A DNA stretch of 7,692 bases from an uncultured Blastococcus sp. (GTDB lineage: Bacteria > Actinomycetota > Actinomycetes > Mycobacteriales > Antricoccaceae), in assembly GCA_946221975.1 (NCBI GenBank), contig CAMIGT010000052.1, forward strand, positions 1 to 7,692. The letters are read 5' to 3'. Under the pieces are notes generated by a model. That model made no database searches. It was not told the DNA's origin and saw nothing but the letters and a program-made list of their open reading frames with translations. The translations under genes and the position numbers were made by a program. Position 1 is the first letter of the stretch, and each line of letters begins with the position of its first letter. Positions 1 through 6,164 of the stretch are shown here, piece by piece.

Positions 1-642
1 TCGCGTGCGGCCCGACTCGCCGCGGGCCCGAGGCTGGGCGGCAAGACCGTCGTCTTGGACCTGACGCCGACCAGCGACCCGGAGTACGCCGCCGACTCGG
101 CACGCATCGTCGCCGATGTAGCCAACCGGCTGCAGGCGCGGCTCAATGAGCTCGGGGTGCATGCGATCCTGGCGGCCGCGCAAGGCACGCACGCCGACTC
201 GGCATCGCGTGCCGAGCTCGCCAACCAGCAGCGCGCCGACCTCTACCTGCAGATCGCCGTCGCGACTCATTCCAGCACCAACGCCGAGGGCATGGCGACC
301 TACTACTTCGGCGCTTCGGAGCAGGCGTACTCGCTGGCCGGACAGGAGTTCGCCTCGCTGCTGCGCCGCGAGATCAGCGCACGCACCCCCTTCCTCGACC
401 TCGGTGCCCACCCGCGGTCACTGGAAATCTTGCGGCTCACCTCGATGCCGGCGGTGTGCCTCGAGCTTGGCTACCTCAGCAACAGGCTCGACGCCGAGCG
501 GCTGTCCGACGAGTCGCTACGCGAGGTGATCACCGAAGGCGCGATCGCGGCCATTCAGCGGTACTACCTCGACGCGCCCGACGACTTCCAGACCGGGACC
601 TGGCGCCTTCCGCCGGAGCTGCGCACCTCGCGTTCCACGTGA
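1..642 (+). CDS. cwlM: CwlM-like N-acetylmuramoyl-L-alanine amidase homologue (3' part, probably catalytically inactive)
   Basis: The frame is open from the left edge, so the true start lies upstream; 213 codons are visible, ending at TGA 640-642. The fold resembles Amidase_3. The first strand is GGKTVVLD (residues 13-20 of the visible part), followed by a helix with ANRLQARLNELGV, the RAELAN motif (70-75), MATYYFG (98-104) and LELGYLSN (154-161), where E155 matches the catalytic glutamate of the family. The usual zinc-ligand motifs are missing: DPGHGG is replaced by DLTPTSD, the helix glutamate by alanine, and SIHAN by IAVATH. In mycobacteria the homologue CwlM (Rv3915) sits at the same place next to parB. 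There it is a cytoplasmic regulator of peptidoglycan precursor synthesis (via MurA) under PknB phosphorylation, not a hydrolase. The same role here is inferred from synteny and ligand loss. It is transcribed towards parB and is head-on to the replication fork leaving the origin. The symbol is by homology and position. N-terminal peptidoglycan-binding repeats, if any, are outside the window. Confidence 0.8.
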   Translation, partial: SRAARLAAGPRLGGKTVVLDLTPTSDPEYAADSARIVADVANRLQARLNELGVHAILAAAQGTHADSASRAELANQQRADLYLQIAVATHSSTNAEGMATYYFGASEQAYSLAGQEFASLLRREISARTPFLDLGAHPRSLEILRLTSMPAVCLELGYLSNRLDAERLSDESLREVITEGAIAAIQRYYLDAPDDFQTGTWRLPPELRTSRST

Positions 643-646
643 AACA
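631..646. other. parS: parS-like ParB-loading site overlapping the cwlM stop codon
   Basis: The sequence CGTTCCACGTGAAACA differs from the actinobacterial parS palindrome TGTTTCACGTGAAACA at positions 1 and 5. Position 5 is degenerate in the B. subtilis consensus, so only the outermost base is a real departure. The central CACGTG and the whole right half-site are intact. The TGA stop of the upstream gene (640-642) lies inside the site. It is the site nearest to cwlM and the only one of the six outside parAB. Binding is inferred. Confidence 0.65.
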
Positions 647-682
647 TGCCGGGTCTCGATGACGGCCTCGTTCCTGGGCCTA

Positions 683-699
683 CTCGACCACCAGTCGGG
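683..699. terminator. Weak hairpin between convergent cwlM and parB
   Basis: CTCGAC (683-688) can pair with GTCGGG (694-699) across a 5-nt loop, with one G-T pair. It lies in the 58-bp gap between the two converging stop codons and ends one base before the parB stop. There is no T-run on either side, so it is at best a weak bidirectional terminator. Nothing else is seen in this gap besides the tail of the parS-like site. Confidence 0.2.
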
Positions 700-700
700 G

Positions 701-1963
701 CTAGTCCTCGCGGGGTTCGTCGGCGACCTGGTCGCGCAGCCGCTCGGTGGTCAGGTGCGGGGCCATCATCGCCACGATGCGCTCCAGGTCGTCCACCGAG
801 GCGAACTCCACGACGATCTTGCCCTTCGTGCGCCCGAGCTGCACGAGCGCGCGGGTGTCGAAGTGGTCTGACAGCTTGTCGGCCAGCCCCGCAAGAGCGG
901 GCGCAGTGAAGTTCCGCTTGCGCGGGCTGCGTCGTGCCGGCGAGGACTCGCCGGACATCATGCTGACGGCTTCCTCCGTCGCACGCACCGACAGACCCTC
1001 GGCGACGATCCGTCCGGCCAGCGCTTCCTGGTCTTCGGGCTTCTCCAGGGCCAGCAACGCGCGCGCGTGGCTCCCGGAGATCACGCCGGCGGCGACCCGG
1101 TTCTGAACTCGAACGGGAAGCTTGAGCAGCCGGATCGTGTTGCTGATGACCGGCCGGCTGCGCTTGATGCGTTGTGCGAGCTGCTCGTGGGTGACTCCGA
1201 ACTCGTCGATGAGCTGCTGGTAGGCGGCCGCTTCCTCGAGCGGGTGCAGCTGGACGCGGTGGATGTTCTCCAGCAGCGCATCGCGCAGCATCTCGTCGTC
1301 TTCGGTACGCCGCACGATCGCCGGAATCGTCGGTAGACCGGCGAGGCGGGAGGCACGCAGTCGGCGCTCGCCCATCACCAGCTCGTGTGCGCCATCCTCG
1401 CGGCGGCGTACCACGATTGGCTGGAGCAGCCCGAACTCGGCCACGGAGGCGGCCAGCTCGGCGAGCTCGTCCTCGTCGAAAACCTGCCGGGGGTTCTTCG
1501 GGTTCGCGACGACGTCATCGGGCGCGATCTCGATCAGCACGGCCGCGTCGGCCGCGGTGTCCTGAGCCGGTACCCGCCCAGAAGGCGTATCGGTCGACGT
1601 TTCACGTGAAACGTGATCCGGCTCGCCGCCGGTCTCAACCGACGACGTGGCGGGTGGGCGCGCTGCGTCGGCGTCACCGGGATCCGACGCGCGGTCGTCC
1701 TCTGACTCGGCCGAGGTCGGCGCGGGCGGTGTTTCACGTGAAACGGCCGTGTCGTCCTCGGCCGGTGTCGGCGTCGTCGGAGCGATGTCCGGCAGCGTCA
1801 CCGCGCTGGCCGGATCGACCGCCGGCGGGTTGTCGAGGGCGTTCCAGAAGTGACCTTTGCCGGCGCCGCCGCCTAACGGTGCGCTCGGAATCAGTGCGCC
1901 CAGCCCACGTCCGAGACCGCCCCTCTTTGTCGGCGGGTCGACCTTCTTATCGTCCTCGGCCAC
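701..1963 (-). CDS. parB: Chromosome partitioning protein ParB (CTP-dependent parS clamp)
   Basis: ParB loads at parS, closes as a CTP-dependent clamp, spreads on DNA and stimulates ParA ATPase so that newly replicated origins move apart. Numbering is from GTG 1963 (420 aa). A lysine/arginine tip with [13 protein letters not shown] (about 15-27) is the usual ParA-contacting N-terminus. An Ala/Pro/Asp-rich linker follows (about 30-140), longer than in many ParB proteins. The ParB/Spo0J N-domain then starts at about 142 (LIEIAP) with GERRLRASR (198-206), the nucleotide/arginine patch, and [14 protein letters not shown] (232-245). A helix-turn-helix covers about 258-285 ([19 protein letters not shown]). 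The C-terminal dimerisation part is about 352-402. Start choice: AGGAGG ends 8 nt before this GTG but only 2 nt before the in-frame GTG at 1969, so 1963 is preferred. The linker contains VSRET twice (74-78 and 118-122), each encoded by a perfect parS core. It lies 54 nt after parA and is the last gene of the operon. Confidence 0.96.
   Translation of the reverse strand: MAEDDKKVDPPTKRGGLGRGLGALIPSAPLGGGAGKGHFWNALDNPPAVDPASAVTLPDIAPTTPTPAEDDTAVSRETPPAPTSAESEDDRASDPGDADAARPPATSSVETGGEPDHVSRETSTDTPSGRVPAQDTAADAAVLIEIAPDDVVANPKNPRQVFDEDELAELAASVAEFGLLQPIVVRRREDGAHELVMGERRLRASRLAGLPTIPAIVRRTEDDEMLRDALLENIHRVQLHPLEEAAAYQQLIDEFGVTHEQLAQRIKRSRPVISNTIRLLKLPVRVQNRVAAGVISGSHARALLALEKPEDQEALAGRIVAEGLSVRATEEAVSMMSGESSPARRSPRKRNFTAPALAGLADKLSDHFDTRALVQLGRTKGKIVVEFASVDDLERIVAMMAPHLTTERLRDQVADEPRED
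1598..1613. other. parS: parS site inside parB
   Basis: The 14-bp core GTTTCACGTGAAAC (1599-1612) is a perfect palindrome identical to the actinobacterial parS core; the outer bases are C and G. On the minus strand it is read as the codons for VSRET, ParB residues 118-122 from GTG 1963. Confidence 0.9.
1730..1745. other. parS: parS site inside parB
   Basis: A perfect core GTTTCACGTGAAAC occupies 1731-1744, with outer T matching the 16-bp consensus and outer G not. It encodes ParB residues 74-78 (VSRET) and lies 132 bp from the neighbouring site, a whole number of codons. Confidence 0.9.
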
Positions 1964-1969
1964 GCTCAC

Positions 1970-1975
1970 GACCTC
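1970..1975 (-). promoter_or_regulatory. parB ribosome binding site
   Basis: On the minus strand TTCAGGAGGTC precedes GTG AGC GTG. Strong AGGAGG complementarity to the 16S 3' end sits 8 nt before the second GTG (1963), which decides the parB start. Part of the first GTG codon would otherwise crowd the Shine-Dalgarno sequence. Confidence 0.6.
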
Positions 1976-1990
1976 CTGAAAAGCAGACTC

Positions 1991-2004
1991 GCCGGCATAC
2001 CGGC
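1991..2004. other. Small inverted repeat in the parA-parB gap
   Basis: GCCGG (1991-1995) and CCGGC (2000-2004) flank a 4-nt loop, giving a 5-bp GC hairpin 14 nt after the parA stop. There is no adjacent T-run, so it does not look like a terminator. It could shield the parA mRNA end or tune the ParA:ParB ratio; this is speculative. Confidence 0.3.
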
Positions 2005-2017
2005 CCGTCAGTCAGTA

Positions 2018-3433
2018 TCAATGATCGCGGGTGCCGCGCTCGGCAAACTCGCGGGCAGCCGCGAGATAGGACGTCGCGCCCCGCGACATTGGATCGTACG
2101 TCATCACCGACTGTCGGTAGCTCGGCGCCTCAGACACCTTCACGCTGCGCGGAATGATCGTGCGCATGACAGTCTCGCCGAAGTGCTCGCGCACCTCATC
2201 GACCACCTGGCCGGCGAGCTTGGTCCGGGCATCAAACATGGTCAGCAGCATGGTCGAGATGTGCAGCGCCGGGTTGAGGTAGCCGTGGATCAGCTCGATC
2301 GTCTCCAGCAGCTGGCCGAGCCCTTCCAGGGCGTAGTACTCACATTGGATCGGGATGAGCACTTCGCCGGCCGCCGCCAGTGCGTTGACGGTGAGCAGTC
2401 CGAGAGAGGGCGGGCAGTCGATGAAGATGTAGTCGAAGCGGTCGTCGTCGGTGTGCGCGGCGACGAAGGCGTCGACGGCTTGTTTGAGGCGGAACTCGCG
2501 CCCGACCACGACGGCGGCCAGTTCGACCTCCGCACCGGCGAGATCACTCGTCGCCGGGACGCACAGCAGCGCTCCGTGCGGAATCCCTTCGGTCGTCACC
2601 GGTTGCGCCGTGTCAGCGATGGACGCCTTGTCGACAATGACGTTGTACGTCGAGGGCGTGCCGTTCGGATGATCGATATCCAGCCCTGTACTGGCATTGC
2701 CCTGCGGATCGAGATCGATGACCAGCACCCGGGCGCCACGCATGGCGAGGGCGACCGCGAGGTTCACGGTGGTTGTAGTCTTTCCCACCCCGCCCTTCTG
2801 GTTCGACACCGTCAGGATGCGCGTACTCGCCGGGCGTGGAAGTGACTCAACGACGGCGGCCGTTTCACGTGAAACATCGCCATCTGCGGTCGGCGTCTCG
2901 GGAGCCGTGATCACCACGTCGGAGCCGGTGCTGCTTGCGGCGACGGCGGCCAGATCCGCAGGCACCTCACCGGCGGGGGTCGATCCCGCCGTGGACTCGT
3001 CGGCAAGGGGGTCCGCATCGCCGGCGTCCCCCGTGGCGGGTTCCTCGTCCGGACCGACGGCGACGTCCGCCGCCTGCCGCAGCTGCAGCGGTCCAGTCAC
3101 TTCTGGGCTGTCGGTCGGCAGCTCGCTGGCGGGTATCTCGACCGGGCCACTCGGTGGCGTATCGGTCCGCTCCTGCGCCGGCGGCTCGGCCGAGACCGGC
3201 GTACCGGCGACCGTTTCACGTGAAACAACCGGCGCCTCGGCCGGCTGCGTCGACTGTGCGCCCCGGGACTGATCGTCACCGTCGAGTGCAGAGGGCCGCT
3301 CGGCGGGTGGCGCCTGGCCGGTGACTGTTTCACGTGAAACAGCCGGCCACCCGAGGGCGTTGCCCTGGTCCTGCGGAGTACCCGCGGACACGCGACGGCG
3401 CGGCCAGCCAAGCTTGGATCGTGCAAAAGCCAT
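2018..3433 (-). CDS. parA: Chromosome partitioning ATPase ParA (Soj family) with long N-terminal extension
   Basis: ParA binds DNA non-specifically as an ATP dimer and drives movement of ParB-parS complexes. The protein is 471 aa. The ATPase domain begins only near residue 205 (RILTVSNQKGGVGKTTT). The deviant Walker A is 212-220 with signature lysine K213 and catalytic K218. The A' motif DLDPQGNAS is 240-248, Walker B YIFIDCPPSLG is 335-345, and the C-terminal RSVKVSEAPS region (429-438) is typical of Soj proteins. Residues 1 to about 203 form a Pro/Ala/Glu/Thr-rich, probably disordered extension, much longer than the roughly 60 residues typical before the P-loop in mycobacterial ParA. It contains VSRET three times (32-36, 70-74, 187-191), each encoded by a perfect parS core. 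The start ATG has GAAAGG 7 nt upstream, located within the end of rsmG. The rsmG stop is 4 nt upstream, suggesting translational coupling. Confidence 0.96.
   Translation of the reverse strand: MAFARSKLGWPRRRVSAGTPQDQGNALGWPAVSRETVTGQAPPAERPSALDGDDQSRGAQSTQPAEAPVVSRETVAGTPVSAEPPAQERTDTPPSGPVEIPASELPTDSPEVTGPLQLRQAADVAVGPDEEPATGDAGDADPLADESTAGSTPAGEVPADLAAVAASSTGSDVVITAPETPTADGDVSRETAAVVESLPRPASTRILTVSNQKGGVGKTTTTVNLAVALAMRGARVLVIDLDPQGNASTGLDIDHPNGTPSTYNVIVDKASIADTAQPVTTEGIPHGALLCVPATSDLAGAEVELAAVVVGREFRLKQAVDAFVAAHTDDDRFDYIFIDCPPSLGLLTVNALAAAGEVLIPIQCEYYALEGLGQLLETIELIHGYLNPALHISTMLLTMFDARTKLAGQVVDEVREHFGETVMRTIIPRSVKVSEAPSYRQSVMTYDPMSRGATSYLAAAREFAERGTRDH
2861..2876. other. parS: parS site inside parA
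   Basis: A perfect core GTTTCACGTGAAAC occupies 2862-2875; outer C (mismatch) and A (match). It encodes VSRET at ParA residues 187-191, just before the ATPase domain. Confidence 0.9.
3212..3227. other. parS: parS site inside parA
   Basis: A perfect core GTTTCACGTGAAAC occupies 3213-3226; outer C (mismatch) and A (match). It encodes VSRET at ParA residues 70-74. Confidence 0.9.
3326..3341. other. parS: Perfect 16-bp parS site inside parA
   Basis: TGTTTCACGTGAAACA is the complete 16-bp parS palindrome with no mismatch, the only full match in the window. It encodes VSRET at ParA residues 32-36 and lies about 90 bp after the parA start codon, so ParB loading here would sit at the head of the parAB genes. 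Confidence 0.95.
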
Positions 3434-3437
3434 TGCG

Positions 3438-4082
3438 CTACCTTTCTCGGGCGCCGGCGACGACGACCCGCGCGTGGTGCTTACCGTCGGGCGAGTGCAG
3501 CTCTTCGACCTGGAGATCGCCAGCGAGCCGACGCTCGCGCGCGGACAGCGCAGCGATCTCCTCCTCGGCCTTGCGGCCCTTCATCGCCAGCAGGACACCG
3601 CCCGGGCGCACGTGCGGCATCGACCACTGCAGCAGCCTGCCGAGCGGAGCCACCGCCCGAGAGGTGACGACATCGAACCGGCCGATCCGCTGCACCGAGT
3701 CCGGACCACCGGCCCGGGCACGAACCACGGAGACATTCGGCAGGTCGAGATCCGCGACGATCTCACGCAGATAGGTTATCCGCCGCTGCAGCGGGTCGAC
3801 CAGCGTCAGCGCCAGATCGGGGCGGGCGATCGCGAGCGGGATACCCGGCAGTCCCGCCCCACTGCCGAGATCGACCACGGAGCTGCCGGTGGGTAGCAGT
3901 TCCGGGCGAGCGTAGGCCAGCAGAGCGCTGTTGATGAGGTGACGCTCCCATAGCACCGGTACCTCGCGAGGGCCGTTGAGTCCGCGGACCGGACCGGCGT
4001 TGACCAGCGAGTCATGAAACCGCTCAGCGCGGGGTAGTCCGGCACCGAACAGTGCAGCAGCCGCCTGCGGCGCGCTTGACAT
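3438..4082 (-). CDS. rsmG: 16S rRNA (guanine527-N7)-methyltransferase RsmG
   Basis: RsmG (GidB) methylates N7 of G527 in 16S rRNA with S-adenosylmethionine; loss in other bacteria gives low-level streptomycin resistance. Numbering is from ATG 4082 (214 aa, a usual length). The conserved entry motif GPREVPVLWERHLINS is 37-52. The SAM-binding loop VVDLGSGAGLPGIPLA is 69-84, followed by the acidic strand-2 end LVDP (94-97). FDVVTSRAVAPL (136-147) and PGGVLLAMKG (160-169) are family hallmarks. The start is ambiguous: an in-frame GTG directly precedes the ATG (4085), and no clear Shine-Dalgarno sequence is present, so coupling to jag (stop 4100) is likely. The stop is 4 nt before parA. Confidence 0.95.
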   Translation of the reverse strand: MSSAPQAAAALFGAGLPRAERFHDSLVNAGPVRGLNGPREVPVLWERHLINSALLAYARPELLPTGSSVVDLGSGAGLPGIPLAIARPDLALTLVDPLQRRITYLREIVADLDLPNVSVVRARAGGPDSVQRIGRFDVVTSRAVAPLGRLLQWSMPHVRPGGVLLAMKGRKAEEEIAALSARERRLAGDLQVEELHSPDGKHHARVVVAGARER

Positions 4083-4099
4083 CACCGAAAGAGGCGCGC

Positions 4100-4615
4100 T
4101 TACGCCGGCAGGATGACGACGCGGCGGTTGGGCTCCTCGCCCGTCGACTCACTGACCACGCCGTCGGTGTGGGCGACGACGTCATGGACGACCTTGCGCT
4201 CAAACGGGTTCATCGCCGCGAGCGTGGTCGACTCGCCCCGGTCACGCACCTCGTCGATGGCCTTCTTGGCGATCTGGGTCAGGCTCGAGCGGCGGTCGGC
4301 ACGGTATCCGTCGATGTCCAGCATCAGCCGGCTGCGGTTGCCGGTGCGGGCGGTGACCGCGAGCCGGGTGAGCTCCTGCAGCGCATCGAGGGTCTGCCCG
4401 CGCGGGCCGACGAGGTGGGCGAGGTCGCCGCCGTCGACCGCGACGACGGCACGTGAGCCCTCGACGTCGAGGTCGATGTCGCCGTCCAGATCAAGAATGT
4501 CCAGCAGTCGCTCGAGGTAGTCACCGGCGATATCGCCTTCGACCACCAACGGGTCGTCGCTGTTGACCTCGGGCTCGAGGTCGTCGTTCGGTTGCGCCGA
4601 GTCCTGCACGCTCAT
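4100..4615 (-). CDS. jag: Jag/EloR-family KH and R3H RNA-binding protein
   Basis: A 171-aa single-stranded nucleic acid binding protein, commonly encoded next to yidC. In Firmicutes, Jag/EloR/KhpB works with KhpA in control of cell elongation and division and binds many RNAs. The N-terminal about 25 residues are acidic and lack the Jag_N domain found in many Firmicutes, as is usual for actinobacterial versions. The KH-like domain covers about 30-105 with the loop LVGPRGQTLDALQ (68-80), where GPRG is the GxxG signature. The R3H domain covers about 106-171 with MNPFERKVVHDVV (135-147), in which R140 and H144 form RxxxH, and GEEPNRRVVI (159-168). GAAAGGG lies 9 nt before the ATG. It is 62 nt downstream of yidC and 14-17 nt upstream of rsmG. 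Confidence 0.92.
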   Translation of the reverse strand: MSVQDSAQPNDDLEPEVNSDDPLVVEGDIAGDYLERLLDILDLDGDIDLDVEGSRAVVAVDGGDLAHLVGPRGQTLDALQELTRLAVTARTGNRSRLMLDIDGYRADRRSSLTQIAKKAIDEVRDRGESTTLAAMNPFERKVVHDVVAHTDGVVSESTGEEPNRRVVILPA

Positions 4616-4677
4616 CGCTCATTGCCCTTTCGGTTCAGGAAAAATCCCAGGTGGGAGGGAGTATTTAGGGGCGCCGC

Positions 4678-5868
4678 TCAGCGCTTCTTGCGTTTGACGG
4701 TGCCTGGTCGGGCACCGGGTTTGGGTTTGTTCCCGGCGGGGGCACCGGGCGAGCCGCCGCTCGTTCCCGTCTTCGGCTGCGCCGAGTCGGTGGCCGCCGG
4801 TGCGGCCGTGCCGTCCTTGCGCGCTCGGGCACCGCCTGCCTTCGCCGCCGCCTGTCCCTTGCCTTTCGTCGCGGCAGGCTTCTTCTTCGCTGCCGCGGTC
4901 TTCGGCGTACTCGACGGCACATCGAGCTCTGCCTGATCCGCCGGCGCCTCGTCACTCTTCGTCATTGAGGCCTTCGCGGCGGTGGCGGTGGCGCCCTTGC
5001 TCTTGGCCGCGGGCTTCGCCCCCGGTCGCGGCGCCAGCTTGGTGCGGTCGATCGACTCGTCCAGCGTGCTCTCGGTCTGTCCGGGCGGGGGCATCCGCTT
5101 GAGCACCCAGAACTGCTGACCGATGGTCCACAGGTTGTTGAAGAACCAGTAGAGCAGTACGCCGAGCGGGAAGAAGGTACCCGAGATCAGCAGGCCGATC
5201 GGCGCGCCGTACAGCATCAGCTTCTGCACCATCTGCATCTGGTCGGTCAACTGACCAGCAGTGGTGCTGCGCTTCATGATCTGCTTGGTGGTGATGAACT
5301 GGGTGACCGCCATGATGACGGTCAGGATCGCCGTAACGACCTTGATGTTCATCGAGCTCGTGCCGGTCTCGTCGATGAGCGCCTGCAGCGGCTGCCCGCT
5401 CATGGTGAAGTACGACGAGATGGGCGCGCCGAAGACCTCGGCGACCGCGGCGTTGTGGGTGAGCTGGTCGCTCCAGGTGTAGAGACCTTCTTTGTCCGGG
5501 CCCAGTCGGCGCAGGACGTGCAGCAGCGCGATGAACACCGGAGCCTGTAGCAGCAGTGGCAGACAGCCGGCCAGCGGGTTGACCCCGCGCTCGCGCTGCA
5601 GTTGCTGCATGGCCAGCGCCATGCCCTGCCGGTCCGAGCCGTACTCCTTCTTGAGCTTGGCGATCTCTGGCTGCAGCTCCTGCATCGCCCGCTGGCTCTT
5701 GATCATCTTCACGAAGATCGGGAAGAGCAGAATGCGGACCGTGACGACCAGCAGCATGATGCTGAGCACCCACGCGAGGCCGCCGGTGGGATCCAGGAAC
5801 AGCGACAGCAGCGCGTGCCACTGCTTGAGCACCCAGGCGATCGGGATGTACAGGAAGTCCAGGTTCAT
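4678..5868 (-). CDS. yidC: Membrane protein insertase YidC/Oxa1
   Basis: YidC inserts membrane proteins, alone or with SecYEG. The chosen ATG at 5868 gives 396 aa. An upstream frame extension exists but overlaps yidD and has no family match, while GGAG 4 nt before this ATG supports it. The start overlaps the yidD stop (ATGA). The N-terminus (MNLDFLYIPIAWVL) is a first membrane helix without the large periplasmic P1 domain of Gram-negative YidC. Helices follow at about 31-51 (with R45 in VTVRILLFP, the positively charged groove arginine), 100-120, 173-192 and 220-256. The cytoplasmic hairpin KSQRAMQELQPEIAKLKKEY is 57-76. QQLQRERGVNPLAGCLPLLL (88-107) and YWFFNNLWT (240-248) are family motifs. 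From about residue 258 to the end lies a 139-residue Lys/Ala/Pro/Gly-rich tail ending VKRKKR, likely disordered and suited to binding the ribosome. Confidence 0.96.
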   Translation of the reverse strand: MNLDFLYIPIAWVLKQWHALLSLFLDPTGGLAWVLSIMLLVVTVRILLFPIFVKMIKSQRAMQELQPEIAKLKKEYGSDRQGMALAMQQLQRERGVNPLAGCLPLLLQAPVFIALLHVLRRLGPDKEGLYTWSDQLTHNAAVAEVFGAPISSYFTMSGQPLQALIDETGTSSMNIKVVTAILTVIMAVTQFITTKQIMKRSTTAGQLTDQMQMVQKLMLYGAPIGLLISGTFFPLGVLLYWFFNNLWTIGQQFWVLKRMPPPGQTESTLDESIDRTKLAPRPGAKPAAKSKGATATAAKASMTKSDEAPADQAELDVPSSTPKTAAAKKKPAATKGKGQAAAKAGGARARKDGTAAPAATDSAQPKTGTSGGSPGAPAGNKPKPGARPGTVKRKKR

Positions 5869-6164
5869 GATGCTCCGTGGTCGGGGGCAGGGCGCGGCGT
5901 GGTGCGGTCGGGATGGGCCGGCTTGACGAAGTCGACTCCGCCGGGGTGCCACGGCCCGCACTTGAGCAAACGGACGGCAGCGTATCCCGTTCCCCGGATC
6001 GCACCGTGGGTGGCGATGGCCTCCACCGCGTACTGGCTGCAGCTGGGGTAGAACCGGCAGGACGGCGGCAGCAGCGGGCTGATCCAGCGCTGATAGCCGC
6101 GGACCATCGCCAGCAGCAAGCGGGCGGTCAGCCCGGGCCGCGGGACCGGCTCACTGTCACTCAT
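5865..6164 (-). CDS. yidD: Membrane protein insertion efficiency factor YidD
   Basis: A 99-aa protein of the YidD (DUF37) family, a small membrane-associated protein that assists YidC-dependent insertion. The start ATG at 6164 overlaps the rnpA stop as ATGA; a longer upstream open frame runs antiparallel to nothing useful and crosses rnpA and rpmH, so it is not used. Conserved blocks: MVRGYQRWISPLLPPSCRFY (20-39), YPSCSQYAVEAI (39-50), and RLLKCGPWHPGGVDFVKP (65-82), with invariant cysteines C36, C42 and C69. An amphipathic N-terminal helix (about 11-24) fits membrane-surface attachment. The stop overlaps the yidC start, so the two are probably translated in a coupled way. The C-terminal 17 residues are low-complexity. 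Confidence 0.95.
   Translation of the reverse strand: MSDSEPVPRPGLTARLLLAMVRGYQRWISPLLPPSCRFYPSCSQYAVEAIATHGAIRGTGYAAVRLLKCGPWHPGGVDFVKPAHPDRTTPRPAPDHGAS

Noticed and set aside
1387..2157. 256-codon plus-strand open frame opposite parB/parA
   Set aside because: Arginine/proline/serine-rich shadow of the minus-strand genes, typical of high-GC antisense frames. The FHVKR motifs in it are the parS palindrome read in another frame.
2021..2845. 274-codon plus-strand open frame opposite parA
   Set aside because: It mirrors the ParA ATPase coding sequence, which has clear motifs; no family match on this strand.
3604..3617. CACGTG hexamer in rsmG
   Set aside because: The flanks do not match parS at all; such hexamers occur by chance in GC-rich DNA.
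4446..4459. CACGTGA in jag resembling half of a parS site
   Set aside because: Only the central hexamer and one further base match; both arms are otherwise wrong, so ParB loading is unlikely.
5869..5961. N-terminal extension of the yidC frame by 31 codons
   Set aside because: It overlaps yidD, is arginine/proline-rich without family match, and the ATG at 5868 has a ribosome binding site and a normal first membrane helix.
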